NCBI RefSeq assembly: GCF_030815085.1
Contig: NZ_JAUSWG010000014.1
Length of the DNA: 64,000 nt
Strand: one strand, 5' to 3'
Source of the DNA: Paraclostridium ghonii
Lineage (GTDB): Bacteria; Bacillota; Clostridia; Peptostreptococcales; Peptostreptococcaceae
Under the pieces are notes generated by a model. The model searched no databases and was not told the DNA's origin. It saw nothing but the letters and a program-made list of their open reading frames with translations. A program made the translations under genes and the position numbers. Numbering within the stretch: the first letter of the stretch is position 1; the number at the start of each line of letters is the position of its first letter. Of the stretch, positions 7,951 through 17,759 are shown piece by piece.

Positions 7951-10647
7951 ATGAATAGACCGGATCCGGAAAGTTTATTAAATAAAATTAATAAAGAAGA
8001 AAAAAAATCAAAAAGAGGGCAATTAAAAATTTTCTTTGGATATGCAGCAGGAGTAGGTAAAACCTACTCCATGCTTGAGTCTGCACATAGTTTAAAAGAA
8101 AGTGGTGTAGACGTAGTAGTTGGGTATATAGAACCTCATTCAAGAAAAGAAACATTAACATTATTAGAAGGTTTAGAGGTTTTGGAGTTAAAAGAAATAA
8201 AATATAAGACTATAAATTTAAAAGAATTTAACCTAGATTTAGCACTTAAAAGAAAACCAGAGGTTATACTGGTAGATGAGTTAGCACATACAAATGCTAA
8301 GGAATGTAGACATAGCAAAAGATGGAAAGATATAGAAGAACTTTTAATAGCAGGTATAGATGTATATACAACTGTAAATGTACAACACTTAGAAAGCCTA
8401 AATGATATAATTGAAATAGTGGCTAATATATGTGTAAAAGAGACTATACCAGATAAACTTATAGATCTTTCATCACAACTTGAGTTAATAGATGTAGAGC
8501 CAGATGTTTTGTTAGAAAGGTTTAACCAAGGGAAAATATATAAAAAGGAACAAGCTATAAGAGCACAAGAAAATTTTTTTACAAAAGAAAACTTAGTAGC
8601 ACTTAGAGAACTTGCTTTAAGAAAAACAGCTGAGAAAGTTAACAAAGAGGTTGAAATAACTAGATTATCAAAAAGCGGAGTAGAAGTTATACCAACAAGT
8701 GAAACAATACTTGTGTGTATATCTCCATCTCCATCTACTACAAAGTTAATTAGAACTGCATATAGAATTTCACAATCATCCTTATCTAGGCTAATTGCTA
8801 TTTATATAAAAAATCCTAATAAAGAAGAATTACCAAAAGAAGCAAAAGCTCAACTAGAATGTAATTTAGAGCTTGCAAAAAAGTTAGGAGCAGAAGTTGT
8901 TTTATTGCATGGAGACAACATGGTTGAAGATATACTAAGGTATTCGAAAATGAGAAATGTAACAAAGATTATAATAGGAAGAAATCATAGAAAACATAGT
9001 GTATTTTCAAGATTTGTAAAAAGAGATGTAGTAGACAAATTAATAGATGAAGCTGATCATATCGATGTACATGTAATACCATATAAGGGAGAAAAAAGTA
9101 GTAATTATAGACCTAAAAAAGAAAAAGGATTTATAGATAAGTTTAAAATTACCGGAACTGATATATTTAAATTAATAATTATAACATCAATTACAACATG
9201 TGTAGCGCATGTATTAAAAAATGCTGGATTTACACAAGAAAATATATATTTAATTTATATATTAGATATAGCTTTAGTATCTGTATTTACAAATGGATAT
9301 GGAACAGGCATAATAAGTTCTATTTTAAATATAATTTTATTAAATTATTTATTTACAAGTCCTCTATATACCTTAAATATAGATGATACAAACTATATAG
9401 TAACGTTATTTGTATTTTGTATAGTAGGGATAATAACATCATCACTTACATCAAGAATACAACAGCAAGTAGAAACTTATTCAAAACGTGAGCAAAACAC
9501 ACAGATGTTATATAAAGTAGGAAGAAGTTTTTTAAGGTTATCAAATAAAGAAGAAATCATAAGTACAGGTTTAGATCTTTTATCTATTGGATTAAATAAA
9601 AATATTTTATGTTATGTAAATGATAAAAGTAAAAAGCAACTAAATCTTTATAAAAATATAAAAAATAATAAACATGAGGAGCTATTTATAAATGATTCTG
9701 AAAAGGCTGTTGCAACATGGGCTTTTAATAATAATTCTATAGCAGGAACTGGAACTGATACATTACCTGGATCAAATGGGTTTTATATGCCTATAATAGG
9801 AATGAATGACACACTAGGGGTAATAGGGGTATCATGCGCAGGTAAAAAACTTGATAATGAAGATATTTGTTTAATTGAAGCAGTAATTGCTCAAATGGCA
9901 ATAGCTCTAGAAAGAGAAATTTTATGTGAGATACAAAAAGAAGCAAGTCTTGAAATAGAAAGTGAACGACTAAGAAGTAGTTTGTTAAGAGCTATATCTC
10001 ATGATCTAAGGACACCACTTGCGGGGATAAGTGGAGCAGTTAGTACTATTATAAAAAATAAAAACTTAATAGATGAAAGTATTATAGATGATTTATTAAA
10101 TGGGGTATTTGAAGATACACAATGGTTAATTAGATTGGTAGAAAATCTACTTAGCATGACAAGAATAGATGAAGGTAAACTTAAAGTAACAAAGCATCCA
10201 GAAATAGTTGAGGAGGTTATAGCACAATCTCTATCTCATATAAAAAAGAGAATTCAAGATATAAAAATAAATATAGAAATACCAGATAAAATAATTTTTG
10301 TTCCTATGGATGCAAAACTTATAGAGCAGGTGTTTATAAATTTAATTGATAATGCTATAAAATACTCAAATGGAGTTTGTGAAATAAAGATAAAAGTTTA
10401 TGAATCCGAGGATATAATAGTATTTGAGGTTATAGACAATGGGCCTGGAATTAGTGAAAATGTAATTGATAATATATTTGATAGATTTTTTACAGGTGAA
10501 TTAAATTATACAGACTCAAGAAAAGGTGTAGGCCTTGGATTATCAATATGTAAATCAATAATAAATGCCCACAAAGGTGATATAAGTGTAAAAAATAATG
10601 CAGATAAAGGAGCAACTTTCAAATTTACTTTACCTAAGGAAGATTAA
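7951..10647 (+). CDS. kdpD: Osmosensitive K+ channel sensor histidine kinase KdpD
   Basis: KdpD, 898 residues, senses K+ limitation and phosphorylates KdpE. Domains in order: KdpD N-terminal domain with Walker A GYAAGVGKT (30-38); universal-stress-like domain (about 250-370); four closely spaced transmembrane helices (about 405-500); GAF-like segment (about 520-650); HisKA with SHDLRTPLAG and His684; HATPase with N box NLIDNAIKYS and GVGLGLSICKS. Full length for the family. In several Gram-positive bacteria the universal-stress domain of KdpD binds c-di-AMP; I infer, but cannot show, the same here. The next gene is the cognate regulator. Confidence 0.96.
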   Translation: MNRPDPESLLNKINKEEKKSKRGQLKIFFGYAAGVGKTYSMLESAHSLKESGVDVVVGYIEPHSRKETLTLLEGLEVLELKEIKYKTINLKEFNLDLALKRKPEVILVDELAHTNAKECRHSKRWKDIEELLIAGIDVYTTVNVQHLESLNDIIEIVANICVKETIPDKLIDLSSQLELIDVEPDVLLERFNQGKIYKKEQAIRAQENFFTKENLVALRELALRKTAEKVNKEVEITRLSKSGVEVIPTSETILVCISPSPSTTKLIRTAYRISQSSLSRLIAIYIKNPNKEELPKEAKAQLECNLELAKKLGAEVVLLHGDNMVEDILRYSKMRNVTKIIIGRNHRKHSVFSRFVKRDVVDKLIDEADHIDVHVIPYKGEKSSNYRPKKEKGFIDKFKITGTDIFKLIIITSITTCVAHVLKNAGFTQENIYLIYILDIALVSVFTNGYGTGIISSILNIILLNYLFTSPLYTLNIDDTNYIVTLFVFCIVGIITSSLTSRIQQQVETYSKREQNTQMLYKVGRSFLRLSNKEEIISTGLDLLSIGLNKNILCYVNDKSKKQLNLYKNIKNNKHEELFINDSEKAVATWAFNNNSIAGTGTDTLPGSNGFYMPIIGMNDTLGVIGVSCAGKKLDNEDICLIEAVIAQMAIALEREILCEIQKEASLEIESERLRSSLLRAISHDLRTPLAGISGAVSTIIKNKNLIDESIIDDLLNGVFEDTQWLIRLVENLLSMTRIDEGKLKVTKHPEIVEEVIAQSLSHIKKRIQDIKINIEIPDKIIFVPMDAKLIEQVFINLIDNAIKYSNGVCEIKIKVYESEDIIVFEVIDNGPGISENVIDNIFDRFFTGELNYTDSRKGVGLGLSICKSIINAHKGDISVKNNADKGATFKFTLPKED

Positions 10648-10663
10648 TTAAATGGGGGACGAT

Positions 10664-11359
10664 ATGAATAAGTATAGTATTTTAATTATAGAAGATGACG
10701 ATACAATAAGAAAGTTTATAAATACATCAATTTCAACTCAAGGATATATAGTAAAAGAAGCTATAAAAGGAAAAGAAGGAATATCACTTGCTATGTCTCA
10801 TTCTCCAGATGTTATATTGCTAGACTTAGGTCTAGAAGATATGGATGGAATAGATGTAATAAAAAGTATAAGAACTTTATCTGACGTACCTATAATAGTA
10901 GTGTCAGCAAGAGAGCAAGATAGAGAAAAAGTAGAAGCTTTTGATGTAGGAGCAGATGATTATATAACAAAGCCATTTTCAATAGCAGAATTATTAGCAA
11001 GAGTTAGAGTTGCTATTAGGCATTCTGAAAAAAACAAACCAAAAGTAAATTTAAAAACAAGTTTTGAATATAAAAGTTTATATGTAGATTTTGAGAAAAG
11101 AAAAGTAACTATTAAAAATGAAGAAATACATCTAACACCTATTGAATATGATATATTATCACTACTTGTAAAATACCATGGAAAAGTTTTAACTCATAAA
11201 TTTATTGCTAAAGAAATATGGGGAAGTGCATTAGGTAGTGAAATAAAATCATTAAGAGTATTTATGGCTACATTAAGACGTAAAATAGAAAAAGAACCAG
11301 CAAATCCTGAATATATAATAACGGAAATAGGTATTGGATATAAATTAAATGATGAATAA
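10664..11359 (+). CDS. kdpE: KDP operon response regulator KdpE
   Basis: KdpE, OmpR/PhoB-type regulator. The receiver domain has the acidic pair near 11-12, phospho-acceptor Asp54 (VILLDLG) and the conserved Lys in ITKPF. The winged-helix DNA-binding domain occupies about 135-231, with LTPIEYDILSLLVKYHGK and LRRKIEKEP...IGIGYKL. I chose the ATG at 10664 because GGGGGAC lies at ideal spacing; the ATG at 10652 would place the ribosome binding site inside the gene. It is the last gene of the kdp operon and is followed by a terminator. Confidence 0.95.
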   Translation: MNKYSILIIEDDDTIRKFINTSISTQGYIVKEAIKGKEGISLAMSHSPDVILLDLGLEDMDGIDVIKSIRTLSDVPIIVVSAREQDREKVEAFDVGADDYITKPFSIAELLARVRVAIRHSEKNKPKVNLKTSFEYKSLYVDFEKRKVTIKNEEIHLTPIEYDILSLLVKYHGKVLTHKFIAKEIWGSALGSEIKSLRVFMATLRRKIEKEPANPEYIITEIGIGYKLNDE

Positions 11360-11361
11360 CA

Positions 11362-11394
11362 AAAAGGACTGTTACTTTGTAGACAGTCCTTTTT
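11362..11394 (+). terminator. Intrinsic terminator of the kdp operon
   Basis: AAAAGGACTGT pairs with ACAGTCCTTTT around a 10-base loop, followed by T residues. Confidence 0.9.
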
Positions 11395-11456
11395 GAAATT
11401 TGTTTGTTTTAGGAAATATACAATATTTAAAAATATAGGCTTAGTATGAACTAAAA

Positions 11457-11485
11457 TTGTGATAATAATTATCATTATCTACAAT
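11457..11485 (+). promoter_or_regulatory. Promoter overlapped by a Fur box
   Basis: TTGTGA (11457-11462) and TACAAT (11480-11485) are 17 bp apart. The spacer holds GATAATAATTATCATTATC (11461-11479), which matches 17 of 19 positions of the classical Fur consensus GATAATGATAATCATTATC. Iron-bound Fur would therefore block this promoter. The next recognised gene is the RNase H gene at 11636, leaving a leader of about 150 bases. Confidence 0.65.
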
Positions 11486-11635
11486 GTAATGATAATTGAT
11501 TTCAATTATTATGTCAATAGAAAAAGTTAAAATAGGAGAAAAAATAGAAAAAATTATAAAATATTTGATAAATAAATAAATTCATAATAATATTAAGTTA
11601 TAGATAATAGGAAACTAAAGATAGGAGATTATGCT

Positions 11636-12355
11636 GTGATTAAAAAATTTTATGCAGTTAAAATAGGAAAAACCCCAGGAGTTTATACTACTTGGGATGA
11701 ATGTAAAGAGCAGGTGAATAAATTCCCTGGATCAATATATAAGAGTTTTAAAACATTAGAAGAAGCTGAGAAGTTTGCAGGAATAAAATTACAGAGTATA
11801 TCAAAAAAATCTAACTTAAAAGTTAAGGATAAGTTAAATTTAACCACAAGTGATAAAGAATTAAAACCTATAAAAAGTAAAGCAAATGTAGCATATTTTG
11901 AAAACTATATTGAACCTGATGATATAAAATTTGATTTTGATATTATAGCGTTTGTTGATGGGAGCTATGATAGAGTGTCAAAAACATTTGGATCTGGAAT
12001 TGCAGTAATTGATTTTGAAAAAAATTTAGTAAAAGAATATAAAGTAGCTGGACATGATAAGTGGGATCAGTGGAATATAGTAGGAGAAATAGAAGCATCT
12101 AAATATGCTATAAAGTTAGCTTACGATAAAGGATTTAAAAATATATGCATATATCATGATTTAAAAAATATTGCACTTTGGGCAGCTGGAACTTGGCAGG
12201 CTAAAAATGAATACACTCAGTCATATGTTAGATTTGTAGAAGAGTATAGTAAAGATATAGAAATTACATTTATAAAAGTTAAAGGGCATAGTTGCAATAA
12301 ATATAATGATATAGCAGATAGATTAGCTAGAGAAGCAATAGAAGAATATATATAA
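11636..12355 (+). CDS. Ribonuclease H1-type protein with N-terminal viroplasmin domain
   Basis: A 239-residue enzyme predicted to cut RNA in RNA/DNA hybrids. Residues 3-50 form the caulimovirus viroplasmin-like hybrid-binding domain (FYAVKIGKTPGVYTTWDEC...KSFKTLEEAEKF). Residues about 100-238 form the RNase H fold with catalytic acids in FVDGSYD, GEIEA, the YHD strand and IADRLAR. The start is GTG at 11636 with AGGAG eight bases upstream. A Fur-box promoter lies upstream, an unexpected setting for a nuclease. No terminator is obvious before the MFS gene, which starts 86 bases on. Confidence 0.9.
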   Translation: MIKKFYAVKIGKTPGVYTTWDECKEQVNKFPGSIYKSFKTLEEAEKFAGIKLQSISKKSNLKVKDKLNLTTSDKELKPIKSKANVAYFENYIEPDDIKFDFDIIAFVDGSYDRVSKTFGSGIAVIDFEKNLVKEYKVAGHDKWDQWNIVGEIEASKYAIKLAYDKGFKNICIYHDLKNIALWAAGTWQAKNEYTQSYVRFVEEYSKDIEITFIKVKGHSCNKYNDIADRLAREAIEEYI

Positions 12356-12441
12356 AAATAATAAAAAATATTTGAAAAAGGATTATTTAGTAATAATTCT
12401 TTTTTATATTCAATATTAATAAAAATAAAAGGGGGTTAAAT

Positions 12442-13707
12442 GTGGAGAGTATAAAAAGCTCTGAAAAACCTAAAAATCTATGGAATAAAAACTTTTTTTT
12501 ATTGTGGCAAGGGCAACTAGTTTCTTGTCTTGGAGATGCTTTTTACTCTATGGCTTTAGGGTTTTGGGTTCTAGATAAAACAGGATCATCTTCTATAATG
12601 GGAATATTGATGGCGTCCATAAGTTTACCTAGAATTATAATTGGACCTTTTGCAGGGGTTATAGTAGATAGATTTGATAGAAAAAAGATGATACTTTTAG
12701 GTGATTTTATAAGGGGCATAGGAATTTTATTTGTAGGTTATGCAGCATATAAAAATATTTTAGAGGTATGGATGGTTATTTTAATTGGAGTAATATGCGG
12801 TATATGTTCTGCATTTTTCAATCCAGCAATAAGTTCAGTTATACCAGATTTAGTATCTAATGATAATATAGTAAAAGCAAACTCAGCTCAGCAAATGGCA
12901 ATGTCAACAACAAGTTTAATAGGTAGCCTTTCAGGTGGATTTATATACTCAATTCTTGGAGCTTCGATAATGTTTATATTTAATGGAATAAGTTATATTA
13001 TATCAACAATAAGTGAACTTTTTATAGATATACCAAAGATAGAACATAAAAATACGCAATTGACATTTAGAGAAGACTTTAAAGAAGGTATAAACTTTAC
13101 ATTTGGTTTTAGAGGCCTAGTTGTATTACTTTCTGTATGTTTTGCATTAAATTTTTTCTTTGCTATTTTTTCAATTCTTTTAAGACCGTGGTTTATGATG
13201 GAGGAATCATTAGGAGTTGCAAGGTATGGAATTATAGCAGCTTTTCAGAGTATAGGCATGATTGCTGGGAGTGTAGTGCTTACAAATATAAACATAAAAG
13301 CTGAAAATAGAGCTAAAACAATGCTTATATCATTATTTCTGACAATTGTTTTTTTCTTTTTAGGAATACTTATAAATAAGTTTTATATAATGTGTGTATG
13401 CTTTTCTTTTGGCCTATTTTTTAACACGATTTCAAATACGGTTATTATGTCATCGATGATGGTTACTGTTCCACAAGATATGCGAGGAAAAGTTATGAGT
13501 ATAACAATGACTTGCTCTATTGCGATACAACCAATAGGCACATTAATAGGCGGAGTTCTTGGAGATATATTTTATCCAAGAACTATTATGTTAGGTTGTT
13601 TTTTTATTTGTATGATAGGATGTATACCTTTGTTTTTTAGTAGCAGTACGAAAAAAGTTTTAAATTATAATCCTGAAATTCAAAATTTAGAAGATATAAA
13701 AAAATAA
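12442..13707 (+). CDS. MFS efflux transporter (macrolide-efflux-like)
   Basis: A 421-residue major facilitator protein with about 12 transmembrane segments. The N-terminal pattern FFLLWQGQLVSCLGDAFY and the loop RFDRKKMILLGD are typical of the MFS_3/MefA-like exporters of drugs or unknown metabolites. Substrate cannot be told from sequence. The start is GTG behind AAGGGGG; an ATG two bases earlier is out of frame and stops at once. It may be read through from the RNase H gene or from its own promoter. Confidence 0.85.
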   Translation: MESIKSSEKPKNLWNKNFFLLWQGQLVSCLGDAFYSMALGFWVLDKTGSSSIMGILMASISLPRIIIGPFAGVIVDRFDRKKMILLGDFIRGIGILFVGYAAYKNILEVWMVILIGVICGICSAFFNPAISSVIPDLVSNDNIVKANSAQQMAMSTTSLIGSLSGGFIYSILGASIMFIFNGISYIISTISELFIDIPKIEHKNTQLTFREDFKEGINFTFGFRGLVVLLSVCFALNFFFAIFSILLRPWFMMEESLGVARYGIIAAFQSIGMIAGSVVLTNINIKAENRAKTMLISLFLTIVFFFLGILINKFYIMCVCFSFGLFFNTISNTVIMSSMMVTVPQDMRGKVMSITMTCSIAIQPIGTLIGGVLGDIFYPRTIMLGCFFICMIGCIPLFFSSSTKKVLNYNPEIQNLEDIKK

Positions 13708-13815
13708 ATTTTATATAAGTTTTGAAAAAATAAGTTGTATTAACAGTAAATGCATAATAATAAACTTTAAAAGTGTAAAAATTATAAATAATGACATCTT
13801 AAGGAGGATATTATT

Positions 13816-14037
13816 ATGACAAAAAAACCTTTAGTAAACAATGCAAAGAAGGCTTTGAATCAAATGAAGATAGAGATGGCTGGTGAACTGGGAATAGAAA
13901 GTGAACATGTTAATGGAGCTAATAAAACTTCTTATGAAGCTGGAGTTAGAGGAGGAAATGTAGGTGGGATGATGAGTAAAAAGTTAGTTGAATTAGGGGA
14001 ACAAGAATTAATAAGAGAATATAACTCTAAAAAATAA
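13816..14037 (+). CDS. Small acid-soluble spore protein, alpha/beta type
   Basis: A 73-residue alpha/beta-type SASP that coats and protects DNA in spores. The family hallmarks are present: a GPR protease site region IEMAGELG near residues 21-28, then KTSYEAGVRGGNVGGMMSKKLVELGE. AAGGAGG precedes the ATG. It is monocistronic with a strong terminator, as is usual for genes read by SigG in the forespore; I did not identify the SigG promoter with certainty. It shows that the host forms spores. Confidence 0.95.
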   Translation: MTKKPLVNNAKKALNQMKIEMAGELGIESEHVNGANKTSYEAGVRGGNVGGMMSKKLVELGEQELIREYNSKK

Positions 14038-14040
14038 ATA

Positions 14041-14075
14041 AAAAATTGAGCTAAAATTTTTAGCTCAATTTTTTA
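14041..14075. terminator. Intrinsic terminator after the SASP gene
   Basis: AAAAATTGAGCTAAAA pairs with TTTTAGCTCAATTTTT around a very short loop, ending in a T run. Confidence 0.9.
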
Positions 14076-14189
14076 TTTATTTTTTATTTTGGAAATTACA
14101 AGCAAGTCATCTAAAAAGTTGATATAATATTACTGAATAGTACAAATTCATACAGATGAAATATATTAATAAGTAAGGGTTGGGGGAGA

Positions 14190-16142
14190 ATGGTACAAAA
14201 AAACAACATTAATGTATTGTGTATTTTAATTATAATAGGTTGGATTTTGAATTTTAACATTATATATGGGGAAGAAAAAGAAGAGAAGGATATTTTGTTT
14301 ATAAGTTCTTACAATCCTAATGTAGAAACTTTTTCAGATCAAATTGAAGGAATACATGCTGGAATAAATGAAGATGTAAACTTGCAAATTGAGTACATGG
14401 ATTCAAGAACATTCCTAGGAAAAGAAAACAAAGAACAATTTTACAAATTACTTAAACAAAAACTAAGAGGTAAAAATGGATATGATCTTGTTATTTTGGG
14501 AGATGATCAAGCTTTACAATTTGGAATGGAGCATAGAGATGAATTATTTAAAAATATTCCAATAGTATTTTTAGGGGTAAGTTCAAATGAAAGAATTCAA
14601 TTAGCTAAAAAAGAAAATCAAGTTTTTGGGATAACAGAGCCTCAGTCTATAAAAGAAAATATAAAGTTAATAAGTAAACTCCATAAAGGTAAAGATATAA
14701 ATATTGTAACGGATTCCTATTCTGATTGCATAGATTTAGATTATAATTTAAATACATTAAAAAAAGAATTTAAAAACATAAATTTTCATGAAATTTCTTT
14801 AAAGGATATGAGTTTTTATGAGTTTAAACAAAAGTTAAGAACTTTAAATAATGACGACATATTATTTGTTATGTATGCATACAGAGATAAACTAGGAAAT
14901 GTGAAGACAATAAAAGGTGCATATAAACTAATAAGTGAAAATGCAAAGGTACCTATATATTGTACCATGAATTATGGAGTTGAGTGTGGATTTGTTGGGG
15001 GAAAGGTAGTCAGTCACTTTGATCAAGGTAAAGAAGCGGGTAAAATAGCTAGAGAAATATTATATGGAAAAGAGCCAGAACAAAAAATTGTAAATGGTAA
15101 TAATGTAAATGGTTATATTTTTGATTACAATAAATTAAAGTATAACAATATAAATATAAAAAAATTACCAGGTGAATCTCATGTAGTGAATAGCCCGATT
15201 GACACACTATACAAATATAAAGAGATGGTGTATGGATATGTAGCATTAACAATAAGCTTATTAATTGTTATACTTTCATTAATCTTATATACTATAAAAA
15301 AGTTACAATATGAAAAGGAATTAATAAAAGCAAAAGAAACTGCAGAGGGTATGCATAAGTCTCAAAGCAATTTTATATCTAATATTAGCCATGAGTTAAG
15401 GACTCCAGTAGCTGTTATAATGTCAGCCAATCAAATATTAGATATGAATATGAAAAAAGTTAATAATGATTACTCGGAAAGTAATTTTAATAAGATAAAT
15501 ATAATCAAACAAAATTGTAATAGACTTCTTAGACTTACAAATAATATAATAGATATGGCTAAGGTGGATTCTGGATTTATGGATTTAAAACTAAAAAATA
15601 TAGACATAATTTTTTTATTAGAAAGTATAGTAACATCTGTTATACCGTATGCTGATTGTAAAAATATAGATATAATATTTGACACTAATTGTGAAGAATT
15701 AGTTATGAGTGTAGATCCTGATAAAATAGAAAGGATTGTATTAAACTTAATATCAAATGCTATTAAATTTTCAAAAGATAATACAAATATATATATAAAT
15801 GTAAATGTTTATGAAAATGAAAATAGATTAGAATTTTCAGTAAGAGATACTGGAATTGGGATGGCAGATAAAGACCTGGAAAAAATATTTGATAGATTTA
15901 CACAAGTTGATGACATAATGGTAAGAAAAAATGAAGGTAGTGGAATCGGATTATCTCTTGTAAAAATATTTACTACACTTCATAAAGGAGATGTAATTGT
16001 TAATTCAAAACTTGGACAAGGAAGTGAGTTTATAGTAATACTACCTATAGAAATTATGAAAAATGATATTGATTCTGAAATGAATCAATATAGTTCAAGT
16101 GGTTCACAAGCGGCATTAGAATTTTCAGATATAAGCTTTTAA
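14190..16142 (+). CDS. Orphan sensor histidine kinase with periplasmic-binding-like sensor domain
   Basis: A 650-residue membrane kinase. Residues 1-27 are a signal anchor. Residues about 34-320 resemble the ABC_sub_bind/TrpX-type periplasmic binding fold (DILFISSYNP, DLVILGDDQALQF, PIVFLGV). A transmembrane helix spans about 348-369. HisKA carries His401 in SNISHELRTPV; HATPase motifs are LISNAIKFSKD, DTGIGM and GSGIGLSLVK. There is no response regulator beside it. Its closest relative in the window is the kinase at 47390, which shares the whole architecture and the final LExSDI tail. It probably senses a small ligand outside the cell and signals to a distant regulator. Confidence 0.88.
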   Translation: MVQKNNINVLCILIIIGWILNFNIIYGEEKEEKDILFISSYNPNVETFSDQIEGIHAGINEDVNLQIEYMDSRTFLGKENKEQFYKLLKQKLRGKNGYDLVILGDDQALQFGMEHRDELFKNIPIVFLGVSSNERIQLAKKENQVFGITEPQSIKENIKLISKLHKGKDINIVTDSYSDCIDLDYNLNTLKKEFKNINFHEISLKDMSFYEFKQKLRTLNNDDILFVMYAYRDKLGNVKTIKGAYKLISENAKVPIYCTMNYGVECGFVGGKVVSHFDQGKEAGKIAREILYGKEPEQKIVNGNNVNGYIFDYNKLKYNNINIKKLPGESHVVNSPIDTLYKYKEMVYGYVALTISLLIVILSLILYTIKKLQYEKELIKAKETAEGMHKSQSNFISNISHELRTPVAVIMSANQILDMNMKKVNNDYSESNFNKINIIKQNCNRLLRLTNNIIDMAKVDSGFMDLKLKNIDIIFLLESIVTSVIPYADCKNIDIIFDTNCEELVMSVDPDKIERIVLNLISNAIKFSKDNTNIYINVNVYENENRLEFSVRDTGIGMADKDLEKIFDRFTQVDDIMVRKNEGSGIGLSLVKIFTTLHKGDVIVNSKLGQGSEFIVILPIEIMKNDIDSEMNQYSSSGSQAALEFSDISF

Positions 16143-16184
16143 ATATATTTTTAAATAGCATAAATATATATCATATTAAAACTT

Positions 16185-16220
16185 TAAAAAGCAGTCTTAA
16201 AATTTTAAGACTGCTTTTTT
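16185..16220. terminator. Bidirectional terminator between convergent genes
   Basis: AAAAAGCAGTCTTAAAA pairs with TTTTAAGACTGCTTTTT. A tracts on the left and T tracts on the right allow function in both directions. The right arm overlaps the end of the MATE gene. Confidence 0.9.
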
Positions 16221-17572
16221 AAAGCATTAATTGAAATACAATCAGACTCACTTAGGTTCTTAATTTTTTTGATGTAATCAAAAATTAATGGAATACAAGC
16301 TGCTATCCAAGCTATAGGACCAGCTAAGCAAACTCCAATATAACCAAGGAATATAGGTAGAGTAAATGCTACGATAGTTCTAGCCAATAGTTCACAAACT
16401 CCAGCTAACATAGGAACTAATGTATATCCCATACCTTGAAGAGCGTTTCTATATATAAATATTAAACTAAGTGGTATAAAGAAAAATGAAACTGTAGTTA
16501 AATATTTCATAGAATAAGTAATTACAGAAGGATCTGAGTCTGACACAAAAAGCTTAACAAATTGTTCTCCGAATATAAATAATACAAACCCTCCTACAAC
16601 ACCTATAGATATATTTATTATAGTACACTTTTTTACACCTTCTTTTATTCTTTTTATGTTTCCTGCTCCTAGGTTTTGTGCACAATAAGTTGCCATAGCA
16701 ATTCCAAATGTTATACTAGGCTGCATAACTAGTTGCTCGACTTTAGATGCAGCAGTATGAGCAGCCACAACTGTTGAACCGAACGAATTAACAGCACCTT
16801 GAAGTATTATTGCCCCAATAGCAGTTATAGAAAATTGAAGGGCCATTGGGATTCCTATACTTAAATGATTTTTAAAATAGACACTATCATATTTAAAATG
16901 GCTTCTTTTAAGTTTTAATATAGGAAACTTTTTAGCAGTATAAAATAAACATAAAAACCCCGAAACACCTTGAGATATTACTGTTGCATAAGCTGCACCT
17001 GCAACACCCATACATAGATTAACTATAAAGAATAGATCAAGAATTATATTTAAAATTGATGATACTATTAAAAAATATAGAGGGGTTTTACTATCACCAA
17101 GCGCACGTAGAATGCTAGATATCATATTATAGAAAAATGTTGCAAATATACCGCCATATATAACTACTATATAAGATTGAGCATCATCCATAATATCACT
17201 AGGTGTATTTATTGCATGTAAAAGAGGTTTTGATGCAATAACGCTTATAAGTGTTATTATAATTGACATAATAACAGATAACACAATAGCACTACCAACT
17301 GATTTTTTTACTCCATCAATATCATTTGCTCCAAACTTTTGAGACACTAAAACAGAAAATCCTGAAGTAAGACCCAGAACAAATCCTATTATTAAAAAAT
17401 TCATAGAGCCAGTTGAACCTACTGCAGCAAGAGCTTTAACTCCTAAAAATCTTCCTACTATTATAGTATCAACCATACTATAAAATTGTTGGAATATATT
17501 ACCTATAAGAAGTGGAACAGAAAAATATAAAATTAGTTTTACTGGATTTCCAGTGGTCATGTCTTTGGTCAT
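16205..17572 (-). CDS. MATE family multidrug/Na+ antiporter
   Basis: A 455-residue MATE transporter with about 12 membrane segments in two homologous halves, exporting cationic compounds in exchange for Na+ or H+. Family marks include NPVKLILYFSVPLLIGNIFQQFYSMVD at the N terminus, VGRFLGVKALAAVG, and the second-half repeat. I set the start at the ATG at 17572, behind AAAGGGGGAT, rather than at an upstream ATG that adds 21 unrelated residues. It is divergent from the nitroreductase gene, so the two may share control from the 187-base gap. Confidence 0.9.
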   Translation of the reverse strand: MTKDMTTGNPVKLILYFSVPLLIGNIFQQFYSMVDTIIVGRFLGVKALAAVGSTGSMNFLIIGFVLGLTSGFSVLVSQKFGANDIDGVKKSVGSAIVLSVIMSIIITLISVIASKPLLHAINTPSDIMDDAQSYIVVIYGGIFATFFYNMISSILRALGDSKTPLYFLIVSSILNIILDLFFIVNLCMGVAGAAYATVISQGVSGFLCLFYTAKKFPILKLKRSHFKYDSVYFKNHLSIGIPMALQFSITAIGAIILQGAVNSFGSTVVAAHTAASKVEQLVMQPSITFGIAMATYCAQNLGAGNIKRIKEGVKKCTIINISIGVVGGFVLFIFGEQFVKLFVSDSDPSVITYSMKYLTTVSFFFIPLSLIFIYRNALQGMGYTLVPMLAGVCELLARTIVAFTLPIFLGYIGVCLAGPIAWIAACIPLIFDYIKKIKNLSESDCISINALKKQS

Positions 17573-17688
17573 AAAATCCCCCTTTGTAAAAAATATATGC
17601 TTGCATATAATATCATTATGTAAAAATTGATACAATATATTATATTAAAATAGACAAAAACGGTATTAAATTATATAAAAAAAATAGT

Positions 17689-17717
17689 TTGACACAAAAC
17701 TATTTTATTTATATAAT
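17689..17717 (+). promoter_or_regulatory. Consensus housekeeping promoter for the nitroreductase gene
   Basis: TTGACA (17689-17694) and TATAAT (17712-17717) are exactly 17 bp apart, a perfect vegetative-type promoter. AAAGGAGAA follows before the start at 17760. Confidence 0.85.
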
Positions 17718-17759
17718 TTAATATAGTTAAAACAAGTTTATACAAAAGGAGAATTTAAA

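Noticed and set aside
11511..11579. 22-codon frame MSIEKVKIGEKIEKIIKYLI in the Fur-controlled leader
   Set aside because: It has no ribosome binding site and its Lys/Ile-rich content is what AT-rich DNA gives by chance; kept only as something to check.
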